Source: Glaciecola sp047637355 (GTDB lineage Bacteria; Pseudomonadota; Gammaproteobacteria; Enterobacterales; Alteromonadaceae). Taken from it: a stretch of DNA of 22,541 nucleotides. The notes under the pieces were generated by a model, which saw only the letters and a program-made list of their open reading frames with translations, was not told where the DNA came from and searched no databases. The position numbers and the translations under genes were made by a program. Location: the NCBI GenBank assembly GCA_047637355.1, contig JBLIKA010000052.1:1-22541 (forward strand). Reading direction: 5' to 3'. This document shows positions 1 through 7,937 of this stretch, in pieces; positions within the stretch are counted from its first letter, which is position 1, and every line of letters starts with the position of its first letter.

Positions 1-155
1 AGTTTTATATGGCTCGACTTTCCACATTACTACCCATAGAACAGAGCGTTTTAGGCATAGCAAGCAGAATCACTCTATCTACTGAAAAGCTATTACTGGC
101 CGAAATCTTAAAGTTAAGACCCCGAGTTCTATTGGGGCGCAGTAAGCTTTTATAA
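1..155. other. Left flank of the insertion sequence, no gene recognised
   Basis: Only a short open stretch ending at the stop codon at 37-39 runs in from the left edge, too short to assign. A CCCC/GGGG inverted repeat at about 121-137 has no T-tract. The 8 bases before the IS end (148-155) do not match those after its right end. Confidence 0.4.
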
Positions 156-166
156 GGTACTGTCAA
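156..166 (+). repeat. Left terminal inverted repeat of the IS6-family element
   Basis: GGTACTGTCAA, the exact reverse complement of 952-962. The match breaks at the twelfth base. Confidence 0.85.
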
Positions 167-204
167 GTCAACGAGCGGACTCAGAACCGTGCGATAATCA
201 GGGC

Positions 205-906
205 ATGAAAAATACTCCTATTTATGCCGGATATCGCTATCCCTCCCAAATAATCAGTCACGCTGTGTGGCTTTATCATAGATTTACACTTAGCTTGTGT
301 GACATCGAAGAATTGCTGGTAGCAAGAGGCATTACCATCAGTTACGAAACCCTCAGAAACGGGTGTCATAAATTTGGTCAACGATATTGTAAACTTCTAA
401 AAAAGAACCGTGGACGATTAGGTGATACTTGGTATCTGGATGAGGTATTTATCAACATAAATGGAGTGCTGCATTACCTTTGGCGGGCCGTCGGCGAGGA
501 TGGTGACGAAATTGACATTCTGGTTCAGAAACGTAAAGACAAGAAAGCGGCGAGACGATTTTTTCGAAAGTTACTCAAAGGCCAGCAAGCCTTGCCAATC
601 AAGATAGTCACTGATAAATTGCGCAGTTATTCTGCAGCAAAGAAAGAGCTGATACCTGATGTTGAGCATTCTACCAAGCAATACGAAAACAACCGATGCG
701 AATTATCCCATCAACCTAGTCGACAACAGGAAAGGCAGATGAGTAAATTTAAATCACAAGGTCAGCCTCAACGTTTTCTTTTCTGTCATGGTGTGGTTAA
801 TAATCTGTTTAGGCTTGGTCGCCATTTAATGAGTGCCAAGAATTATCGGTTCTTTCGAGAACGAGCATTTAACGAATGGTCGCAGGCTAGTTCCATTCAA
901 CATTAG
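205..906 (+). CDS. IS6-family DDE transposase
   Basis: This 233-residue protein catalyses cut and strand transfer of the enclosing element. Near the N-terminus is a helix-turn-helix-like part (YRYPSQIISHAVWLYHRF). The IS6 DDE core follows: D79 in YLDEVF, the RAVGEDG segment with a KRKDKKAARRFFRKLLK helix, D137 in IVTDKLRSY, and the glutamate near residue 176 in SRQQERQMSKFKS. The family-typical GVVNNLFRLGRHLM lies near the C-terminus. Length matches the family (about 230-240 aa), and no stop or frameshift is seen, so it could be active. The ATG at 205 is 39 bp inside the left inverted repeat. No strong ribosome binding site precedes it, as is common for transposases. Family assignment is firm; activity is inferred. 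Confidence 0.93.
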   Translation: MKNTPIYAGYRYPSQIISHAVWLYHRFTLSLCDIEELLVARGITISYETLRNGCHKFGQRYCKLLKKNRGRLGDTWYLDEVFININGVLHYLWRAVGEDGDEIDILVQKRKDKKAARRFFRKLLKGQQALPIKIVTDKLRSYSAAKKELIPDVEHSTKQYENNRCELSHQPSRQQERQMSKFKSQGQPQRFLFCHGVVNNLFRLGRHLMSAKNYRFFRERAFNEWSQASSIQH

Positions 907-951
907 GCGTAAGCTGTTGAAAACTGATTTTTACCGTCTAATACCGATAAG

Positions 952-962
952 TTGACAGTACC
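952..962 (-). repeat. Right terminal inverted repeat of the IS6-family element
   Basis: TTGACAGTACC, the exact reverse complement of 156-166, 43 bp after the transposase stop codon. Confidence 0.85.
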
Positions 963-1058
963 ATAGCCTGCAGTCAATGAGGAATTCTTTGACGTTGATC
1001 AAAACAGGTTACCCATTTTTCATCGACAATTCATTGGTATCTCTTTTATTCATGGATC

Positions 1059-1427
1059 GTGACAATGCAAAATTTAGACTACCGCCTAGAGCAAAAACCG
1101 GACCTTTGGGTTAACGTTAGGACTTGGGTTCAACATAAAATTGCGATGAATAAACCGGCAAATCCGCATTCTCATTCTCATTTTCATTTTCACTATCGCA
1201 ATAACTATAGAGTCAGGAGAGATTATACCCTTGATGAAATACGAGTTTGTCAATATACAGAAGGCACGCTCAATAATGACCTGGTTGATATAAATAATAA
1301 GAAGTTATTATGGCAGGGAATTGCAATTGGTAAATTAACAAAAATAACCAGAGGCAAGATTGAAACGAAAATCAATGATGCTGTGCACTTACCATTCCAA
1401 AAGTATCCAATCGTAAATTACACGTAA
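1059..1427 (+). pseudogene. DUF4136-domain protein, 5'-truncated remnant
   Basis: The 122-codon frame starts at a GTG with no convincing ribosome binding site; an ATG follows two codons later. It carries the middle and end of a DUF4136 domain: LEQKPDLWVNV near the start and, later, YTEGTLNNDLVDINNKKLLW followed by GKL and a final FQKYPIV. Family members are usually lipoproteins of about 180-200 aa with a signal peptide and lipobox. Here those and the first strand-forming part of the domain are missing, and the frame upstream closes at the stop at 996-998. The insertion sequence ends only 97 bp upstream, so an IS-linked deletion probably removed the 5' end. A run alternating H/S/F (PHSHSHFHFHYR) replaces the usual central loop. 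Probably non-functional, though expression from an internal start cannot be excluded. Confidence 0.6.
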
Positions 1428-1439
1428 GCAGGTTACCTA

Positions 1440-1613
1440 ATTAAAATATTAAGTATTTACTATTCGCTTTCTGGCAATACAAAAAAAATAGCCGATTTAC
1501 TTGCCGCTCAATTACCTGCTGATATGACTCATTGGGATGACAGTAAAAAGTTAAACGATTTTCTAAGTATTTGCCGAAAGGCGCTTGGTAAAGAGAAGGC
1601 CAACACCGCCTAG
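1440..1613 (+). pseudogene. Flavodoxin N-terminal stump, ATT where ATG is expected
   Basis: The translation from 1440 begins IKILSIYYSLSGNTKKIADL, the first strand and FMN phosphate-binding loop (SLSGNT) of a short-chain flavodoxin. It ends at a TAG at 1611 after about 57 codons, whereas flavodoxins have about 140-180. The rest of the FMN fold is absent. The expected start is ATT at 1440-1442, preceded by AGCAGG at 1428-1433 with a 6-base gap, so the original start was probably ATG and mutated. The frame is the same as that of the DUF4136 remnant, whose TAA at 1425-1427 is the only stop between them. I read this as a decayed flavodoxin gene. The neighbouring intact gene also has a flavodoxin-like fold. 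Confidence 0.6.
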
Positions 1614-1621
1614 GAGAATAA

Positions 1622-1663
1622 ATGTTATTTGCCTTGATATTAATGAGAAGGAACATGCTATGA
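1622..1663 (+). other. Possible 13-codon leader ORF overlapping the next start
   Basis: GGAG at 1613-1616 precedes an ATG at 1622 that opens a 13-residue frame whose TGA (1661-1663) overlaps the ATG of the flavodoxin-like gene at 1660 in an ATGA arrangement. This could give translational coupling, or be chance in decayed DNA. There is no evidence of expression. Confidence 0.25.
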
Positions 1664-2169
1664 GCGTTAAAAAAAAGGTTACTTTAATTTTAATACTTAT
1701 TGGACTCAGCTTATTCGCTCCGCTCACATGGTACAAAGTCAATTATTCAATGGACTTTATACCATCCTATTCTGTCCAATCTGACAATCCTAAACGTAAA
1801 TTGTTAATTGCAACCCAGGGCAGTGAATATAAAAATGCTTTAGTTGCAGGCATCATTGATGCCGTTAAAAATCGTCCAGTTGACGTTCAGGTAATAGACG
1901 TTTCTGCCCTCCCAGACGTCAATATTGACGAATGGAGCGCTATAATTATATTGCATACATGGGAAAACTGGCAGCCACAAAAAGATGCCATGTTATTCAT
2001 TGACCGTAATCCGGATCTTGCAAATATCATTGTGCTGACTACTTCAGGTCAAGGTGATTTAAAAATGGAAGCCATTGATGCAATAACGTCTGCCTCAGAC
2101 ATTTCTAATATAGAAAAAGATACTGCACAAATCGTGCGTCGAATTGATTCGGTAATCACCAACGATTAA
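1660..2169 (+). CDS. Membrane-anchored flavodoxin-like protein
   Basis: A 169-residue protein with an N-terminal membrane anchor (about residues 6-25, VTLILILIGLSLFAPLTWY) and an extracytoplasmic flavodoxin-like domain. The domain starts at RKLLIATQGSEYKNAL, where a phosphate-binding-loop position is occupied by TQGSEY. It continues with alternating strands and helices: VDVQVIDVS, WSAIIILHTWENWQP and NIIVLTTSGQGD. The ATG at 1660 is preferred over upstream in-frame starts because AGAAGGAA lies just before it and the upstream residues are arginine/proline-rich and overlap the flavodoxin stump. The FMN loop is not canonical, so cofactor binding is uncertain. The domain would lie in the periplasm, which is unusual for an FMN-dependent electron carrier. 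Function unknown; fold assignment is by pattern. Confidence 0.65.
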   Translation: MSVKKKVTLILILIGLSLFAPLTWYKVNYSMDFIPSYSVQSDNPKRKLLIATQGSEYKNALVAGIIDAVKNRPVDVQVIDVSALPDVNIDEWSAIIILHTWENWQPQKDAMLFIDRNPDLANIIVLTTSGQGDLKMEAIDAITSASDISNIEKDTAQIVRRIDSVITND

Positions 2170-2309
2170 TACTCAAAGGTTTTGTTATAACTAATTTTAC
2201 TGAATTGAGAAAACAGATGATATTGCACCAATTAATAATCGATAACGTGAATCAAATTTAGTGGTATCCATAATGGGTAGTAGGTTTACTTAAAAGGGAA
2301 TTAGTGCAG

Positions 2310-4274
2310 ATGAAAAATTCAGTGAAAAATAACGTTTTTAAGTTTATCAAAAGTACTTTTTCTTCTTGGCTAATATTCTCATTAAGTCTCTTTGTTACCG
2401 TTATTATTTGGTCCATCGCCACCAAATCTGCTGAACTCCATACTCAAGATTTATTTAAATTTGAGGTTAGCCAAACGATTAGCTCAATCGAACAGCGCAT
2501 GAAGGGATATGAGCACATGTTGCGCGGCGGTTTAGGGTTATTTAAATCGAGTGAACAAGTTAATCGCCTCGAATTTCATAATTATGTGAGTAATTTGCAA
2601 ATTAATAAATATTGGCCGGGCGTTCAAGGTATTGGTTATGCTGTTATGCTCACCCCAGAAGAGAAAGACGTTTTTGTTAACACTATACGGCTAGAAGGTT
2701 ACGACCAATTTAATGTATTTCCCCCAGGATTGCGCGATCAGTACAGCAGTATTCTCTATCTTGAGCCTTTCACGGCAAGAAATCAGCGCGCTTTTGGGTA
2801 CGATATGTACTCAGAAAAGGCTCGCCATATCGCCATGGATATCGCCCGCGACAATGGAGATATCGCATTTTCAGCTAAGATTAAACTGGTTCAGGAAGAT
2901 GGTAATGATTTACAAAATGGATTTCTTATGTATCTCCCCTTATATCGCAATGGAGCACCTATTGAAAACACAGAACAGCGTCAAAAAGCACTCGTCGGAT
3001 ATATATATAGCCCATTTCGTATTGATGACCTGATAAATAGCATTATCTTAAATGATAATAAGCGGCAGATAAATTTTTCAATATACGACGGAGATTCAGA
3101 AGATGCAGATGCTATATTTTATGCGTCTAAAATAATTGAAGATTATTTACCTAGTTCTGACAGAAACAAATTTAAGCCTTCTTTTTCACTTGTTAAAGTT
3201 ATTGAATTTCCTGGCCGAACTTGGACTATACAGTTTTATAGCACATCCGTTTTTGAAAGTAAGTCTGAAAATAACTCAGCTAACTTGGTCGGCTTCATTG
3301 GTGTGGTTTTATCGGTACTTTTACTGATTGTGATGCTGAATATTGTAAGCAGCCATAAAAAAGAGAGTCAAACAAAAGCGAATTTGGAAGTATTAGTTGA
3401 TCGTCTAAAAGCTGGCGCCTCGGCCGGAATTGTAGGGATTTGGGATTGGGATGTTGAAAAAGATATTTTGAATTGGGACTCCGTAATGTATCAATTGTAT
3501 GGCTTAGATGAATCAGAGTTTGACAATTTATATGAGGCATGGATTTCAAGAGTACACATAGATGATCGGATGCATATTGACAACGAAGTAAATGCGGCCC
3601 TGAGAAACGAAAGAGAATATTGTCCTGAATTCCGTGTTTTATGGCCTGATAATTCGGTTCATTATATTAAAGCGGTATCAAAAACCAGTTTTAACATGGA
3701 AGGTAAGCCGATTCGGATGGTTGGTGTCAATTACGATATTACTGATCAAAAAGAAATTCAAATGCGTCTTGATAAGGAGGCCTCATATGATCAGTTAACA
3801 CAACTGCCTAATCGTCGCTTACTCAATGATATATTAAAGCAAGCTCTCGCCTCTGCTGAACGCAACAAAAAAAATATGGCTATTCTTTTTATTGATTTGG
3901 ATAGATTTAAACATGTAAATGATGTCCACGGACATCAAGTCGGTGACTGGTTATTAAAAGAAGTATCAAGGCGTATTCAATATTGTTTGCGCGCTACAGA
4001 CACAGTTGGACGAATTGGGGGGGATGAGTTTGTCGTTGTACTCCCCGACATTTTTGACAACGCGACGGATGTAGCGAATAAAATACGAGAAATTTTACAA
4101 GAACCTTTTGTAATGACCAATTGTGGAATTATGAAAGTTTCTTCAAGTATTGGAGTGGCAATTTATCCTAAGCATGCAAAAAGTCAAAGTATGTTGATGG
4201 AATGTGCTGACAAGGCGATGTATGAGGCAAAGCACAGAGGCCGTAATAAAGTTATGCTTTCTGGTGATTTTTAA
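2310..4274 (+). CDS. Diguanylate cyclase with CHASE, PAS and GGDEF domains
   Basis: A 654-residue inner-membrane sensor that should make cyclic di-GMP from two GTP. Residue numbers count from the GTG at 2304. Transmembrane helix 1 is at about 20-42, followed by a periplasmic CHASE domain (about 75-300; YWPGVQGIGYAVML, then the YEP-like LYLEPF segment). Helix 2 is at about 325-348, a PAS_3-type domain with PAC tail at about 370-485 (IWDWDVEKD to VGVNYDITDQKE), and GGDEF from about 494 to the end. The signature is intact as GRIGGDEF near residue 572. An RATD inhibitory site sits exactly five residues before GGDEF, so product inhibition is expected. The ATG at 2310 lies 9 bases after AAGGGAA, a better spacing than the GTG. 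No EAL domain follows. The ligand of the CHASE domain is unknown. The gene stands alone, with decayed DNA on its right. Confidence 0.93.
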   Translation: MKNSVKNNVFKFIKSTFSSWLIFSLSLFVTVIIWSIATKSAELHTQDLFKFEVSQTISSIEQRMKGYEHMLRGGLGLFKSSEQVNRLEFHNYVSNLQINKYWPGVQGIGYAVMLTPEEKDVFVNTIRLEGYDQFNVFPPGLRDQYSSILYLEPFTARNQRAFGYDMYSEKARHIAMDIARDNGDIAFSAKIKLVQEDGNDLQNGFLMYLPLYRNGAPIENTEQRQKALVGYIYSPFRIDDLINSIILNDNKRQINFSIYDGDSEDADAIFYASKIIEDYLPSSDRNKFKPSFSLVKVIEFPGRTWTIQFYSTSVFESKSENNSANLVGFIGVVLSVLLLIVMLNIVSSHKKESQTKANLEVLVDRLKAGASAGIVGIWDWDVEKDILNWDSVMYQLYGLDESEFDNLYEAWISRVHIDDRMHIDNEVNAALRNEREYCPEFRVLWPDNSVHYIKAVSKTSFNMEGKPIRMVGVNYDITDQKEIQMRLDKEASYDQLTQLPNRRLLNDILKQALASAERNKKNMAILFIDLDRFKHVNDVHGHQVGDWLLKEVSRRIQYCLRATDTVGRIGGDEFVVVLPDIFDNATDVANKIREILQEPFVMTNCGIMKVSSSIGVAIYPKHAKSQSMLMECADKAMYEAKHRGRNKVMLSGDF

Positions 4275-4316
4275 ATTTAGTGACTTGAACACCCATCGAA
4301 CATCAACTCTTTACGA

Positions 4317-5057
4317 TTGATATTTGTGCCTACGCCCTTGCCGAGCAAGATAAGCGCTTACCAAAGTACGTCGAACTAGAGTTGGATGATGGTGCACTAA
4401 ACGGCCACCCTATGCGGCAGTGGGTATTATCGACCGTACTGTTCCCACTCACATTTTAGGAGTGCTGGCTTTTCTAACTAATAAGCTAAAATGAGTGCTG
4501 TAACTCTCATTCAGTTGTTCGGTAACGCACCGAACCTAAATATCCACTTTCACATGCTCTTTTTAGAAGGAGCTATAAGAGAACATCCGAGAGGTGGAAC
4601 AACCTTTACCCGCATCGTATCAAGGCTCCTTTCCGGTGACCGCTCAGCATAACGATTTGGTAACGCTGGTTCACACCAGCAGCAACCGCATGACCAGGTA
4701 TTTAGAGAAAATAGGTCTAGTGCTTCGCAACATGGACAAAAAAGTATTTACCTTGCAAACGCCGCCCCCCAGTAGCGACAACTAATACGATCAGTTAGCC
4801 AACACATCCGATTTTTTGCTTCACACTTGTGTAACTGTCAAGGCAGATGAACCAGAGAAATTAGAGCGCTTATGTCGTTACATTAGTCGCCCTGCCATCA
4901 GTGATGACCAAGCAAGGGCAATTGCGGTATGAATTGAAAACGCCAGATCAAGATGTTACCTGTGACCGAATTAAACACACATTTTCTTCTCACCCATCGA
5001 TTTCATTGGCAAACTTGCATTACTAGCACCGCCATCAAGACTCAATATCGCTTCGTT
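4317..5057 (+). pseudogene. Shredded IS91-family (HUH/Y2) transposase remnant
   Basis: No frame is open across this stretch, but successive pieces in shifting frames line up in order with IS91-type transposases. They are MRQWVLSTVLFPLTF near 4410-4457; AVTLIQLFGNAPNLNIHFH then MLFLEGAI at about 4497-4576, holding the HUH metal-binding motif HFH at 4545-4553; LVTLVHTSSNRMTRYLEKIG at about 4650-4710; EKLERLCRYISRPAISDD at about 4855-4910; and FIDFIGKLALLAPPSRLNIA at about 5000-5055. Stops and frameshifts separate them, and the N-terminal part and the stretch holding the catalytic tyrosines are not recognisable. The match fades at about 5057, exactly where the converging PKD gene ends. Element ends cannot be placed. 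Clearly dead as a transposase. Confidence 0.75.
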
Positions 5058-7082
5058 TTATGGTAAAAGTGCTTCTAGTGCAGCGACTAAAGCGGGGTAA
5101 ATTTGGGCCTGTTGAGCACAATCAGTCACCCAGTCCCTGTCTTGCCCCTTACCATCGACCTCTCCCCTGATAGCACAACCATCTGTTCGAGTGATTGCTT
5201 TTTCAAGCTTATCGATAGCCATGACAATATCACCCGTTTGGATAGCGATTGATGCTTGGCTTAGAAAGTTTCCGTAGGCTTCTTGATTGCCTACTGTTGT
5301 AACTTCGCTTTTATCCAATGCCGTGATTATGGTGTCGACGTTTATTATCTGCACCTCTGCAAATTCTTCCGCTAAGGTCGCAGTTACTTGAACAATAGCA
5401 GGAATGCCTGAGCCTATATAATCGCTGACAGCTAGATTTAGGACATAAAGTCCTTCCAGATCGGGTACGAAATTCGCTATTGCCGATGAGGCGTCATTGA
5501 TAGTGGCGTTACTCCCAGAGGGAACCGAAGAAATCGTCCAGTCAAATTCCAGCATATCCTCATCAGGGTCAAAGCTACTTGAACCATCGAGTTGCACCAA
5601 GGCCCCAACGAGAACAAGTTGATTACTGCCAACAAGGGCTTGGGGGGCTAGATTCTCGCTACTGATTTCCACCGTCGATGAATCCGACAGGGCATCCTCG
5701 TCTGTGACGACTAACTGAACAATATACGTTCCTGACAAGTCGGCAGTAAAGCTAGGGGATACGGTGTCAGCGTCTATGAGTGCTGCGTTGCTTCCGAACG
5801 GCGTCGATAAAAAATTCCAAGCATAATCAAGGTCGATTATCGGCGTGTTATCATCAAACGATCCGCTACCATCCAAGAGCACACTGTAACCAGCGTGGAT
5901 CGCTTGATTAATACCTGCATCTGCAGTCGGAGGAACGGGCAAAGATATTTCCCCTCGTAACAATAAACTTCCGCCCAGAAATGGATTAATTGTGGTGACT
6001 GTATCAGGATACTGAAATCCACCCACTTTTCTTCTCCCTTGAACAAAGGCAATTCGTGAATCGAAAGTGTAATTGGCCGATGTTCCGTTCGGACCCAATA
6101 CGAACCCGTCATCAATGGTATAATCTCGAGCTGGATTTAACGATGCGACGATGTAACTTTGCCCTGCGGTTAACTCTTGAGAAACGATATTAATATAGCG
6201 AAACTGACCAATACGTTCGCCGCTTATGCCAGCTGGCACGGTTGCAACAGCCAACAAGTTACCGGTATCGGTCCATATGCCAACCTCGTGCGCGTCCAAT
6301 AGCCCATCCGCACATGGAGCGGGTCTAAAGGTGCATCCAGCAAGGTCATATACACCCAATGCGGTCACGGTAACATTTTCTGTTGGGGTGAACTCATAAC
6401 CGTTCATTGACTCCGACCCACCTGCCGTTAAATGTTCTCCCGGAGCGAGTTGAAGGGTAAGTGCAGGTAAATTAGGACGCGCAGGCTCTAACAATAAACT
6501 TCCGCCCAGAAATGGATTAATTGTGGTGACTGTATCAGGATACTGAAATCCACCCACTTTTCTTCTCCCTTGAACAAAGGCAATTCGTGAATCGAAAGTG
6601 TAATTGGCCGATGTTCCGTTCGGACCCAATACGAACCCGTCATCAATGGTATAATCTCGAGCTGGATTTAACGATGCGACGATGTAACTTTGCCCTGCGG
6701 TTAACTCTTGAGAAACGATATTAATATAGCGAAACTGACCAATACGTTCGCCGCTTATGCCAGCTGGCACGGTTGCAGCAGCCAACAAGTTACCGGTATC
6801 GGTCCATATACCAACCTCGTGCGCGTCCAATAGCCCATCCGCACATGGAGCGGGTCTAAAGGTGCATCCAGCAAGGTCATATACACCCAATGCGGTCACG
6901 GTGACATTTTCTGTTGGGGTGAACTCATAACCGTTCATTGACTCGGACCCGCCTGCCGTTAAATGTTCTCCCGGAGCGAGTTGAAGGCTGATCGCAGGCT
7001 CATCGATATCTGTGGCCATGGCAACACCTTGGAAAATAATAATGATACAAACGCATAAGGCGCTCAGTTTAGTGAATTTCAT
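5058..7082 (-). CDS. Secreted PKD-domain protein with duplicated N-terminal domain
   Basis: A 674-residue exported protein. A signal peptide (MKFTKLSALCVCIIIIFQG..AMA, residues 1-23) is followed by two nearly identical domains (about 33-198 and 210-375). Each begins APGEHLTAGGSESMNGYEFT and contains two cysteines (CTFRPAPC) that could form a disulfide; the shape recalls DUF4082-type beta-sandwich domains. Two PKD-like domains come next (about 380-475 and 480-570; VLLDGSGSFDDN and VQLDGSSSFDPDED). A C-terminal tail of about 100 residues carries helices and a cysteine pair (TDGCAIRG, WVTDCAQQ). The ATG at 7082 is chosen because GAGGA lies 8 bases upstream and the signal peptide starts there; the longer frame back to 7223 adds residues that do not look like a leader. 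Probably a surface or secreted adhesive or carbohydrate-interacting protein; no catalytic motif is seen. Confidence 0.82.
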   Translation of the reverse strand: MKFTKLSALCVCIIIIFQGVAMATDIDEPAISLQLAPGEHLTAGGSESMNGYEFTPTENVTVTALGVYDLAGCTFRPAPCADGLLDAHEVGIWTDTGNLLAAATVPAGISGERIGQFRYINIVSQELTAGQSYIVASLNPARDYTIDDGFVLGPNGTSANYTFDSRIAFVQGRRKVGGFQYPDTVTTINPFLGGSLLLEPARPNLPALTLQLAPGEHLTAGGSESMNGYEFTPTENVTVTALGVYDLAGCTFRPAPCADGLLDAHEVGIWTDTGNLLAVATVPAGISGERIGQFRYINIVSQELTAGQSYIVASLNPARDYTIDDGFVLGPNGTSANYTFDSRIAFVQGRRKVGGFQYPDTVTTINPFLGGSLLLRGEISLPVPPTADAGINQAIHAGYSVLLDGSGSFDDNTPIIDLDYAWNFLSTPFGSNAALIDADTVSPSFTADLSGTYIVQLVVTDEDALSDSSTVEISSENLAPQALVGSNQLVLVGALVQLDGSSSFDPDEDMLEFDWTISSVPSGSNATINDASSAIANFVPDLEGLYVLNLAVSDYIGSGIPAIVQVTATLAEEFAEVQIINVDTIITALDKSEVTTVGNQEAYGNFLSQASIAIQTGDIVMAIDKLEKAITRTDGCAIRGEVDGKGQDRDWVTDCAQQAQIYPALVAALEALLP
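5958..6456 (-). repeat. Direct repeat copy 2 (C-terminal copy) within the PKD gene
   Basis: 499 bp repeated at 6489-6987 with a 531-bp offset (177 codons), so the reading frame is kept. I count five mismatches by eye, all in the part above 6246; the first 289 bases are identical. Four are silent and one changes Ala to Val (LLAAATV versus LLAVATV). Confidence 0.95.
6489..6987 (-). repeat. Direct repeat copy 1 (N-terminal copy) within the PKD gene
   Basis: Partner of 5958-6456, about 99% identical. A 32-bp unique spacer (6457-6488) encodes the linker EPARPNLPAL between the two protein domains. Confidence 0.95.
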
Positions 7083-7937
7083 AATATAGTCCTCTGTGAA
7101 ATCAATCAATTTGAGACTAAAAAGTTGTGATACGCCAAGTTCGGATTCCATCCCACAATGGTTTTTTTTTGACATTCCGCAACCTAAAACCAAGCAAGAT
7201 CGGTTTTTCTTACTGAATAACATACCTTAGCTTGTTCAGCTTTTAGTCCTATAAATTAGTGTGCTGTCGTTAACTAGATTCATGCTAGGTAAACGGTATT
7301 TTTGCTTATTGATCTGTATCAAACTTTATATAAATGCCGTGAAGTCTGTCTAAATTTCGGCTTTTACGCCCATAGGATCAAATTAATGTTTGAAACTTAA
7401 AAAATTACTCCCTCGGATATATCTACACCTCAGCCCGGTTGCATAGATAAGGTATAGCTTTATTCGTTTTACACTCAGTCAATATCCCTGCGACGCAGGT
7501 CAATAGAGCGATATACAGTCGCTTCCTTGTTTTCCAGCCGCTGGGCGATACGCCAGACTTTATGTATAAAATCAATAGTTTAGATAAGCATGTAACCGCC
7601 ATAAGGGCGCATTGTTAGGTGATGGAAATAGAAGAGGTGATTGGTGCAATGAACATTAAGGTTTTAATCGATGATATTAGATTCAATCGCATTGCCTGTT
7701 AGTTTGGTGGGGAATCATTGTCGATAACAAAACCGAGAACGGGTTTAGTACCGATATCAAGAACCCATTTTATTCTGGCCGAACGAAAGTAAATTGTGCG
7801 GCTTTTAGTGTGAAACAGAGCGATAATTTTATTGGTACTCAATTTCATTTATCCCCCTAAAAGAAGATGGAACGTGTATTGATTAATCTGAGTAATGCAA
7901 TCTTAGTTTAGGAGGGACCAATAGCGGTGTTGCCAGA
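7083..7937. other. 855-bp gene-poor stretch with weak coding traces
   Basis: No intact gene is seen. At 7622-7702 a 27-residue frame (MEIEEVIGAMNIKVLIDDIR) ends in TAG. An adjacent frame, open from 7681 to the TAA at 7858-7860, reads plausibly as protein (VDNKTENGFSTDIKNPFYSG). The two together could be a frameshifted small gene, but I do not recognise the family. The part next to 7082 should hold the promoter of the PKD gene; no clear -35/-10 pair can be defended. Confidence 0.35.

Larger units (their letters stand above)
156..962 (+). mobile_element. IS6-family insertion sequence, complete, about 807 bp
   Basis: The element is bounded by perfect 11-bp terminal inverted repeats, GGTACTGTCAA at 156-166 and its complement at 952-962, and contains one transposase gene filling most of its length. 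This fits IS6-family architecture (about 0.8 kb, one ORF, short inverted repeats). The flanking 8-mers (148-155 TTTTATAA; 963-970 ATAGCCTG) differ, so no target-site duplication remains. That suggests an adjacent deletion or recombination rather than a simple recent insertion. A truncated DUF4136 gene lies just to the right, consistent with such an event. Confidence 0.88.

Noticed and set aside
4594..4785. 63-codon plus-strand frame as a real small gene
   Set aside because: Its sequence lines up with the middle of IS91-type transposases and it is flanked by other fragments of the same protein in different frames.
5837..6115. 92-aa minus-strand frame within the duplicated region
   Set aside because: It lies in another frame of the PKD gene and has no ribosome binding site or motif.
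5958..6987. CRISPR or other short-repeat array
   Set aside because: There are only two long copies, both coding and in frame; no short regularly spaced repeats exist in the window.
7470..7560. Minus-strand peptide that reads like a helix-turn-helix (WRIAQRLENKEATVYRS)
   Set aside because: No start, only about 30 codons, and a competing open frame over the same bases; not enough to call a gene.
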